Under the pieces are notes generated by a model. The model did no database searches. It was not told where the DNA came from and saw only the letters and a program-made list of their open reading frames with translations. Shown here in pieces: positions 1-4,779 of a stretch of 5,471 nt of DNA. The DNA lies in the NCBI GenBank assembly GCA_016287065.1, contig JAEEVB010000159.1, positions 1-5,471 of the forward strand, given 5' to 3'. The translations under genes and the position numbers were made by a program. Numbering within the stretch: position 1 is the stretch's first letter; every line of letters starts with the position of its first letter. Source of the stretch: Muribaculaceae bacterium (GTDB lineage: Bacteria > Bacteroidota > Bacteroidia > Bacteroidales > Muribaculaceae).

Positions 1-774
1 GATGCCCAGGCGCTGGGATTCGGCAATAGCCTCGTCGATGGCCTTGTTGATGACGTCGGCTGGCATCGAATACTGCTCGGGAATGGGGTTGGTCACCAGC
101 ATACCGCCCTTGAGCCCCATCGCCAACTTGGCATGGAAGGCGGCGGCAAGTTCCTCGGGAGTGTCGATGCGGTAATCTACACCGAAACCGCTGTGGCGGG
201 TGTAAAAGGCGGGCAGTTCGTCGGTCCCGTAGCCAATCACAGGTACACCCTTGGTCTCGAGGTACTCGAGGGTGAGTCCGAGGTCAAGAATCGACTTGGC
301 TCCGGCGCAAATCACCATGACGGGCGTCTGCGCCAGCTCCTCGAGGTCGGCGCTGATGTCCATGGTGGTCTCGGCACCGCGATGCACCCCGCCAATGCCA
401 CCGGTGGCAAACACCTTGATGCCAGCCATGGCGGCGATGATCATGGTAGTGGTCACGGTAGTGGCACCATCTTCGCCACGAGCCACCAGCACGGGCAGAT
501 CGCGGCGCGACGCCTTGGTCACGGCCTGGCTTTTCTTGCCTAGATATTCGATTTCATCGGGCGTGCAGCCGGCCTTGAGTTTGCCGCCGATCACGGCAAT
601 GGTTGCGGGCACGGCGCCGTGGTCGCGTATGGTCTGCTCGACGCGCATGGCGGTCTGCACATTCTGCGGATAAGGCATACCGTGCGATATGATTGTGGAC
701 TCGAGCGCTACCACAGGCTTGCCTGTCTCGAGCGCTTCTTTCACTTCGGGTGAGATAGAAAGGTATTGATTCAT
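1..774 (-). CDS. psuG: Pseudouridine-5'-phosphate glycosidase, 3' end cut by window edge
   Basis: This cytoplasmic enzyme reversibly cleaves the C-C glycosidic bond of pseudouridine 5'-phosphate, giving uracil and ribose 5-phosphate; it is the second step of pseudouridine breakdown. The window holds 258 codons from the ATG at 774-772, open to position 1 with no stop. The E. coli enzyme has about 312 residues, so roughly 50 C-terminal residues lie outside. Family blocks are clear: ALESTIISHGMPYPQN (23-38), ATGGIGGVHRGAETTMDIS (123-141) and ICAGAKSILDLGLTLEYLET (155-174). E25, K87, D139 and K160 sit at a constant offset of 6 from E. coli E31, K93, D145 and K166, the last being the lysine that forms the covalent ribose adduct, so the active site looks intact. 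It starts 2 nt after the psuK stop (TAG-CA-ATG), with no Shine-Dalgarno motif, implying co-transcription. A pseudouridine transporter could follow beyond position 1, but none is visible. Confidence 0.95.
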   Translation of the reverse strand, partial: MNQYLSISPEVKEALETGKPVVALESTIISHGMPYPQNVQTAMRVEQTIRDHGAVPATIAVIGGKLKAGCTPDEIEYLGKKSQAVTKASRRDLPVLVARGEDGATTVTTTMIIAAMAGIKVFATGGIGGVHRGAETTMDISADLEELAQTPVMVICAGAKSILDLGLTLEYLETKGVPVIGYGTDELPAFYTRHSGFGVDYRIDTPEELAAAFHAKLAMGLKGGMLVTNPIPEQYSMPADVINKAIDEAIAESQRLGI

Positions 775-776
775 TG

Positions 777-1697
777 CTATTTATTTAGATAGTTCTTGAT
801 TTCAGGATTCACCGTTTTCATAGTCATGAGTGCGGCACTGGAAGCCTTTTGGCCGAGGTCGATGACCTGCTCGACGGGCAAGCCCAGCAAGTGGCCATGC
901 ACAATGCCCGCCACAAAGGCATCGCCTGCCCCTGTGGTGTTCACCACCTCCACAGGCAGCGCAGGACGATGTAGGTGTGTGACTGCGTCGTGGGCGGCCT
1001 GCTTGGCATAGTACACACCTTGTGCGCCGTGTGTCACAAACACATGCTTCACACCCTTGAGCAGGAGGGCATCGAGCATAGCCTCGACGGTTTCACATGC
1101 CGTGAGGGCTCGTGCCTCGTGATGGTTCAGCTTCAGGCAATGAAGGTGCTTTTTCGAGCTCCGCTCAAGTGCCTCGACAATGCGGACAGCCTTGACTGTG
1201 CTCACGGCGTCGACAACGAGTGGAGCCGTGCAATGGTCAATGAGATACTGCAAAGCCTCGGTCGAGAGATTGGTGTCGGCCACGACCGTAGCCGAACGGT
1301 TGATGGCATGGATGCGCTCGGCAAGGAAGTCGGGCGTGATGCGATTCATGATTTCGTTATCGACCACAGCCGCCATCATCTCGCCCTGATGGTCGTTCAC
1401 GCACAGATACATGCCATTGCGACTGTCTTCGCACACCTGGCTCTGGCTCAGGTCAAGCCCCATGCGCTGGCACTTGTCGCGGCACATCGCGCCGAAGGCA
1501 TCGGCGCCAAACACGGTCACGAATTGCACCTCATGGCCTAGCAACTGCAGATTTTGCGCCACATTGCACGCCACGCCGCCACAGGCAAGGCTCAACCGGC
1601 CAGGATTGCTGTCGGCCGGGACAAAATCGCCTCGCAGCGTTGCTGTTATGTCGAGGTTCACACCTCCCACCACTGTCACTCTTGCTTGCATGATCAT
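777..1697 (-). CDS. psuK: Pseudouridine kinase (PfkB/ribokinase family)
   Basis: This is a 306-residue PfkB-family sugar kinase, close to the 313 residues of E. coli PsuK. It most likely transfers phosphate from ATP to the 5' hydroxyl of pseudouridine, making the substrate of the adjacent psuG product. The N-terminal strand VTVVGGVNLD (7-16) and the glycine pair in LACGGVACNVAQNLQLLG (37-54) form the nucleoside-binding part. LNHHEA (190-195) supplies the NxxE metal/phosphate motif. TTGAGDAFVAGI (254-265) is the PfkB signature with the anion hole and catalytic base D259. The segment VVDAVSTVKA (161-170) resembles known pseudouridine kinases more than ribokinases. Substrate assignment rests mainly on this and on the 2-nt spacing to psuG. 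An ATG two codons in (1691-1689) is an alternative start; an AAGG about 13 nt before the first ATG slightly favours the longer form. Another nucleoside or sugar is the alternative substrate, but the neighbour makes it unlikely. Confidence 0.92.
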   Translation of the reverse strand: MIMQARVTVVGGVNLDITATLRGDFVPADSNPGRLSLACGGVACNVAQNLQLLGHEVQFVTVFGADAFGAMCRDKCQRMGLDLSQSQVCEDSRNGMYLCVNDHQGEMMAAVVDNEIMNRITPDFLAERIHAINRSATVVADTNLSTEALQYLIDHCTAPLVVDAVSTVKAVRIVEALERSSKKHLHCLKLNHHEARALTACETVEAMLDALLLKGVKHVFVTHGAQGVYYAKQAAHDAVTHLHRPALPVEVVNTTGAGDAFVAGIVHGHLLGLPVEQVIDLGQKASSAALMTMKTVNPEIKNYLNK

Positions 1698-1739
1698 GTG
1701 TTTTGTTACACCTTAATTATATTAGTAAGCCGCTTTCTG

Positions 1740-1747
1740 CAAAATTA
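1740..1747 (-). promoter_or_regulatory. Probable Bacteroidota -7 element for psuK-psuG
   Basis: On the minus strand this reads TAATTTTG, an exact match to the Bacteroidota -7 consensus TAnnTTTG. It lies 42 nt before the psuK ATG and just after the upstream terminator, the expected place for an independent promoter. Predicted transcription start is near 1733, giving a leader of about 36 nt. No TTG or TTTG stands 19 nt upstream, where AGT is found instead, so the -33 element is missing or degenerate. The operon may therefore need an activator or be weakly expressed. Confidence 0.5.
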
Positions 1748-1784
1748 GTCATTTTTCTTGAAAAATACTACTTCAGATAAAAGA

Positions 1785-1820
1785 AAAGGCAGGTTGGGGC
1801 TCACGCCTCGACCTGCCTTT
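1785..1820 (-). terminator. Intrinsic terminator of the glutamate dehydrogenase transcript
   Basis: A 16-bp stem closes a 4-nt loop (1801-1804). The outer ten pairs are perfect (AAAGGCAGGT 1785-1794 against ACCTGCCTTT 1811-1820). They are followed by a G-U pair and five inner pairs (GGGGC 1796-1800 against GCCTC 1805-1809, one of them G-U). Read on the minus strand, the hairpin runs into TTTTCTTTTATC, a proper U-rich tail; on the plus strand the sequence after it (GCACATAGTA) is not T-rich. It therefore ends transcription arriving from the gene at 1895-3235, about 75 nt past its stop, and separates it from psuK-psuG. Confidence 0.88.
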
Positions 1821-1844
1821 GCACATAGTAGTTAAGCAATCTAT

Positions 1845-1871
1845 TTAAAGTTGATTTAAATCGCGCTTTAA
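1845..1871 (-). other. Weak AT-rich hairpin in the dehydrogenase 3' untranslated region
   Basis: TTAAAG (1845-1850) is the inverse complement of CTTTAA (1866-1871), and the enclosed loop contains the perfect 10-bp palindrome GATTTAAATC (1853-1862). It lies between the stop-codon hairpin and the terminator. AT-rich repeats of this size arise easily by chance, so function is unproven. Confidence 0.3.
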
Positions 1872-1878
1872 TTACTAT

Positions 1879-1905
1879 GCATCATCTACGCAGATTAGAT
1901 GATGC
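1879..1905 (-). other. Hairpin straddling the glutamate dehydrogenase stop codon
   Basis: GCATCATCT (1879-1887) and AGATGATGC (1897-1905) are perfect 9-bp inverse complements around a 9-nt loop (1888-1896). In the transcript, the 5' arm is the last coding triplets (Gly-Ile-Ile) plus the first base of the UAA stop, and the other two stop bases lie in the loop. It lacks a U-tract, so it is not itself a terminator. It may protect the 3' end from exonucleases or affect ribosome release; both roles are inference. Confidence 0.5.
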
Positions 1906-3235
1906 CTTGTCCCATCATAGCATGAGCAACCTTCATGAAGCCAGCCACATTGGCACCCTTCATGTAGTTCATGTAACCGTCGGCTTCCTTACCGTAGCGG
2001 CAGCACTGCTCATAGATGTCGTTCATGATCTGGTGCAGTTTCTGGTCAACCTCTTCGGCAGTCCAGTAGATGTGCTGAGCGTTCTGGGTCATTTCGAGGC
2101 CAGAAACGGCAACACCACCAGCGTTAACAGCCTTGCCAGGAGCATAGACCATCTTGTTCTCGATGAACAGGTCGATAGCGTCGGCATGGCAGCCCATGTT
2201 AGAAACTTCAGCAACGAGCATAACCTTGTTGTCGCGCATCATCTTAGCGTCCTCGAGACGAACTTCGTTCTGAGTAGCGCAAGGCATGCAGATGTCAACT
2301 TTCTGTTCCCAAGGTTTCTTGCCAGCGAAGAATTTAGCATTGGGGAATTTCTCGGCATAAGGAGCAACGATGTCGTTACCGCTTGAACGGAGTTCGAGCA
2401 TATAGTTGATCTTCTCCTGAGTGCTGATGCCATCGGGATCGTAAACGTATCCGTCGGGACCGCTGATGGTAACAACCTTAGCGCCAAGTTCAGTAGCCTT
2501 GGTTACAGCACCCCAAGCCACGTTACCGAAGCCAGAGATAGCCACAGTCTTGTCCTTGAAGCTGGTGCCGAGGTCCTTAAGCATGTTCTCTACATAGTAG
2601 CAAGCGCCGAAACCAGTAGCTTCGGGACGAATGCGGCTGCCGCCGAACTCGAAGCCCTTGCCAGTGAGAGTACCGGTGCACTCGCGCTGGAGCTTCTTGT
2701 ACATGCCATAGAGATAACCTACTTCACGACCACCTACGCCGATGTCGCCAGCGGGAACGTCGGTGTCAGGACCGATGTTGCGCCACAGCTCGAGCATGAA
2801 GGCCTGGCAGAAACGCATGATTTCAGCATCGCTCTTGCCTTTGGGGCTGAAGTCAGAGCCACCCTTGCCACCGCCCATGGGGAGAGTAGTAAGAGCGTTT
2901 TTGAAAGTCTGCTCGAAGCCAAGGAATTTAAGAATTGAGAGGTTCACAGAAGCATGGAAACGCAAGCCACCCTTGTAGGGGCCAATGGCGTTGTTGAACT
3001 GCACGCGGTAGCCCAGGTTAGTCTGAACTTCGCCCTTGTCGTCGACCCAAGTCACACGGAAAGTGAAGATGCGGTCGGGTTCAACCATGCGCTCGATGAT
3101 CTTAGCCTGTTCGAACTCAGGGTGTTTGTTGTACTCGTCTTGCACTGTCAACAAGACCTCGCGCACTGCCTGCAAGTATTCGTTCTCGCCGGGGTGCTTT
3201 GCCTCAAGATTAGTTAAAATCTTTTCAACGTTCAT
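1895..3235 (-). CDS. gdhA: Glutamate dehydrogenase, hexameric family I
   Basis: The 446-residue protein (E. coli GdhA has 447) interconverts glutamate with 2-oxoglutarate plus ammonia in the cytoplasm. The N-terminal substrate domain shows GPYKGGLRFH (85-94), K112, PMGGGKGGSDF (119-129) with catalytic K124, and VPAGDIGVGGREVG (160-173) with D164. The lysines K88, K112 and K124 are offset by 4 from E. coli K92, K116 and K128. The nucleotide domain begins at VAISGFGNVAWGA (231-243). NAGGVAVSGLEM (371-382) carries the substrate serine S378. For coenzyme choice, F236, P260 and D261 (in SGPDGYVYDPDG) match F238, P262 and D263 of the NAD-specific Clostridium symbiosum enzyme, while E. coli has a serine-rich segment here. 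An NAD-linked or dual enzyme is therefore likelier than a strictly NADP one, and gdhB would be a fair symbol if biochemistry confirms it. It has its own promoter and terminator and so appears monocistronic, divergent from serC. Confidence 0.97.
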   Translation of the reverse strand: MNVEKILTNLEAKHPGENEYLQAVREVLLTVQDEYNKHPEFEQAKIIERMVEPDRIFTFRVTWVDDKGEVQTNLGYRVQFNNAIGPYKGGLRFHASVNLSILKFLGFEQTFKNALTTLPMGGGKGGSDFSPKGKSDAEIMRFCQAFMLELWRNIGPDTDVPAGDIGVGGREVGYLYGMYKKLQRECTGTLTGKGFEFGGSRIRPEATGFGACYYVENMLKDLGTSFKDKTVAISGFGNVAWGAVTKATELGAKVVTISGPDGYVYDPDGISTQEKINYMLELRSSGNDIVAPYAEKFPNAKFFAGKKPWEQKVDICMPCATQNEVRLEDAKMMRDNKVMLVAEVSNMGCHADAIDLFIENKMVYAPGKAVNAGGVAVSGLEMTQNAQHIYWTAEEVDQKLHQIMNDIYEQCCRYGKEADGYMNYMKGANVAGFMKVAHAMMGQGII

Positions 3236-3281
3236 GATAATATTAATTTTTAAGTTGTTGTATAGAACAATTAATTTCTAT

Positions 3282-3307
3282 CGTTATTTGATGTGTTTCA
3301 AATGACG
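3282..3307 (-). other. Hairpin at the 5' end of the glutamate dehydrogenase leader
   Basis: CGTTATTTGA (3282-3291) pairs with TCAAATGACG (3298-3307) through ten positions with one mismatch, around a 6-nt loop. The promoter at 3311-3340 predicts initiation near 3304, so the stem occupies essentially the first nucleotides of the mRNA, and a start at 3307 would include all of it. Further along the roughly 70-nt leader, a smaller stem is possible between ATAGAA (3262-3267) and TTCTAT (3276-3281). The likely role is mRNA protection or leader regulation. Confidence 0.45.
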
Positions 3308-3310
3308 TTA

Positions 3311-3340
3311 CAAATATAGTTCAATTTTTCTTATTGGCAA
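3311..3340 (-). promoter_or_regulatory. Promoter of glutamate dehydrogenase (Bacteroidota type)
   Basis: On the minus strand, TTG (3340-3338), a 19-nt spacer and TATATTTG (3318-3311) reproduce the primary sigma factor consensus of Bacteroidota (TTTG near -33, TAnnTTTG near -7); the -33 box here reads CTTG. Predicted start is about 3304, giving a leader of some 70 nt with no Shine-Dalgarno motif. The identical arrangement occurs on the other strand before serC. Confidence 0.75.
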
Positions 3341-3356
3341 GCATTTTTGGCCAAAA
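3334..3356. promoter_or_regulatory. Candidate operator overlapping the dehydrogenase -33 box
   Basis: TTGGC (3334-3338) and GCCAA (3350-3354) form an inverted repeat with 11 nt between the arms, and the right part lies inside a perfect 12-bp palindrome, TTTTGGCCAAAA (3345-3356). The left arm touches the -33 box (3338-3340). Symmetry of this size over a promoter is the usual form of a dimeric regulator site, but no specific regulator can be named. Confidence 0.3.
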
Positions 3357-3496
3357 TTTTTCTCCTAAAACAAACATTTTTAGGAATTTGACACATTTAA
3401 CAAGCATTAACCAAACCCATAATCTTTTTAAAAACAAAGGATTTTCAAACAAATTCTCACAAATGGTTCAGATTTTTTGTCAAAGTGCCAAAATTC

Positions 3497-3531
3497 CCCT
3501 GAATTTCGTGTCACTGCGTCATTTTTCAGGG
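3497..3531. repeat. Inverted repeat CCCTGAA-N21-TTCAGGG upstream of serC
   Basis: Perfect 7-bp arms at 3497-3503 and 3525-3531 flank 21 nt, in the GC-richer island of an otherwise AT-rich spacer. The repeat lies about 80 to 115 nt upstream of the predicted serC transcription start, and its arm centres are 28 bp apart. It could be a regulator site with arms nearly three helical turns apart, or a relic hairpin; no U-tract follows on either strand. Confidence 0.3.
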
Positions 3532-3574
3532 TTATCGTTTTTGGTGGGCCTGTTGTCATTTTTTTTGCGAGCGA

Positions 3575-3604
3575 TTGCACTGTCACAAAAATTTTATAAA
3601 TTTG
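3575..3604 (+). promoter_or_regulatory. Promoter of serC-serA (Bacteroidota type)
   Basis: TTG (3575-3577), a 19-nt spacer (3578-3596) and TAAATTTG (3597-3604) match the Bacteroidota promoter consensus exactly in the -7 box and spacing. Predicted initiation is near 3611, leaving a leader of about 73 nt. A run of eight T (3559-3566) lies just upstream of the -33 box and may favour polymerase contact. Confidence 0.75.
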
Positions 3605-3611
3605 TAGTGCC

Positions 3612-3633
3612 TTGATGAGAGCATTCTCGTCAA
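3612..3633 (+). other. Hairpin at the 5' end of the serC-serA leader
   Basis: TTGATGAGA (3612-3620) pairs with TCTCGTCAA (3625-3633) over nine positions including one G-U pair, closing a GCAT loop. It begins one nucleotide after the predicted transcription start, so the mRNA would open with a stem-loop. A run of five T (3656-3660) lies about 22 nt downstream, too far for a standard terminator, so mRNA stabilisation is the simpler reading. Confidence 0.5.
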
Positions 3634-3683
3634 ACACCTTATTAAGATAATAACCTTTTTAACTAAATTAATTTTTTTGATTT

Positions 3684-4751
3684 ATGAAAAAACATAATTT
3701 TTATGCCGGTCCTTCAATTCTGAGTCAATATGCCATTGACAATACCATTGAAGCCATTCGTGATTTCGACAACATGGGTCTCTCGATTCTGGAAATCTCA
3801 CACCGCAGCAAGCAATTCCAGGCTGTGATGGACAAAGCACAGGCTCTGTTCAAGGAGCTGCTCGACATTCCCGAAGGTTATGAGGTACTCTTCCTGGGCG
3901 GTGGTGCCAGCACTCAGTTTGCCATGGTTCCCTACAACCTGCTCAAGACAAAGGCAGCCTACCTCGACACAGGCACATGGGCACACAAGGCCATCAAGGA
4001 AGCCAAGCTGTTTGGCGAAGTGAATGTTGTGGCAAGCAGCGAACAGGACAACTATGTGTACTACCCCACCAAGTTTGAGGTTCCTACCGATGTTGACTAC
4101 CTGCACATCACAACCAACAATACCGTATACGGCACCGAGCTGCGCCGCGACCTCGACGTCCCCGTGCGCATGGTAGCCGACATGTCGAGCGATATCTTCA
4201 CCCGTCCTATCGACGTTTCGAAGTATGACCTGATTTATGGTGGTGCTCAGAAGAACCTGGCTCCCGCTGGCGTTACCTTCGTGATTGTGAAGGTTGATGC
4301 ACTGGGCAAGGTTGACCGTGCCATCCCCACGATGCTCAACTATGAGACTCACGTGAAGAAGGGCTCGATGTTCAATACACCTCCTGTGCTCCCCATCTAC
4401 ACCGCACTCAAGACTCTCGAGTGGTACAAGGAACTGGGTGGCGTGAAGGCCTTGCAGCAGATCGACGAAGAAAAGGCACGCGTGCTCTACGATGCCATCG
4501 ACAACAGCCGCATGTTTGTCGGCACAGTGAATCCCGACTCTCGCTCGATCATGAACGTGTGCTTCGTGATGAAACCCGAGTACAAGGAACTGGAGCAGGA
4601 ATTCATCGACTTCGCCGGCACTAAGGGCATCATGGGCATCAAGGGTCACCGCAGCGTGGGTGGTTTCCGTGCATCGCTCTACAACGCACTGCCTCTCGAC
4701 AGCGTGAAGGTGCTCACCGCAGCCATGAAAGAATTTGAAAACAACCATTAA
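3684..4751 (+). CDS. serC: Phosphoserine aminotransferase
   Basis: The 355-residue PLP enzyme (E. coli SerC has 362) converts 3-phosphohydroxypyruvate and glutamate to O-phosphoserine and 2-oxoglutarate, the second step of serine synthesis; the family can also act in pyridoxal phosphate synthesis. It opens with HNFYAGPSILS (4-14), typical of the family. ISHRSK (38-43) holds the substrate-binding R41, and GGGAST (72-77) binds the cofactor phosphate. TTNNTVYGTE (143-152) and ADMSSD (165-170) provide the ring-stacking region and cofactor aspartate. K190 in YGGAQKNLAPAG (185-196) is the Schiff-base lysine. NTPP (231-234), GHRSVGGFRAS (321-331) with H322, R323 and R329 complete the active site. 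The ATG at 3684 is chosen because the conserved family N-terminus begins right after it; the leader is AT-rich without a Shine-Dalgarno motif. serA follows after 28 nt with no terminator between, so the two are probably one operon. Confidence 0.97.
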   Translation: MKKHNFYAGPSILSQYAIDNTIEAIRDFDNMGLSILEISHRSKQFQAVMDKAQALFKELLDIPEGYEVLFLGGGASTQFAMVPYNLLKTKAAYLDTGTWAHKAIKEAKLFGEVNVVASSEQDNYVYYPTKFEVPTDVDYLHITTNNTVYGTELRRDLDVPVRMVADMSSDIFTRPIDVSKYDLIYGGAQKNLAPAGVTFVIVKVDALGKVDRAIPTMLNYETHVKKGSMFNTPPVLPIYTALKTLEWYKELGGVKALQQIDEEKARVLYDAIDNSRMFVGTVNPDSRSIMNVCFVMKPEYKELEQEFIDFAGTKGIMGIKGHRSVGGFRASLYNALPLDSVKVLTAAMKEFENNH

Positions 4752-4779
4752 TTCATTATTTATATATATAAGCATTATC

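Larger units (their letters stand above)
3236..3683. other. Divergent AT-rich regulatory spacer between glutamate dehydrogenase and serC
   Basis: These 448 bp contain no convincing gene. Open frames of 93 and 69 residues exist here (3334-3615 plus, 3428-3637 minus), but they overlap each other or the predicted promoters, are rich in Phe, Asn, Lys and Ser as random AT-rich translation would be, and match no family I know. The spacer holds two outward-facing promoters, a hairpin at each predicted transcription start, and inverted repeats at 3334-3356 and 3497-3531. Between about 3357 and 3490 I see only AT-rich sequence. A slightly GC-richer island runs from about 3485 to 3555. Confidence 0.8.

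Noticed and set aside
133..673. Two overlapping plus-strand open frames opposite psuG
   Set aside because: psuG continues without a stop through the whole region in the minus frame with conserved catalytic residues, so the plus frames are shadows.
975..1541. 188-codon open frame on the plus strand opposite psuK
   Set aside because: The psuK frame carries all PfkB motifs; this one has none and is a shadow.
1785..1820. Terminator hairpin as bidirectional
   Set aside because: On the plus strand no T-tract follows the stem beyond its own three bases, and no plus-strand gene lies to its left, so it is assigned to the minus strand only.
1877..2386. 169-codon open frame on the plus strand opposite glutamate dehydrogenase
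   Set aside because: It is antisense to highly conserved coding sequence. It begins inside the terminator-side hairpin region and has no promoter match.
3334..3615. 93-codon open frame in the divergent spacer
   Set aside because: It contains the serC promoter within it, has AT-driven composition and no recognised domain, and overlaps an opposing frame of similar quality. Random sequence explains it.
4752..4779. TA-repeat in the serC-serA gap as a promoter
   Set aside because: TATATATATA is AT-rich but lacks the TTTG of the -7 consensus and a spaced TTG, so co-transcription from the serC promoter is simpler.
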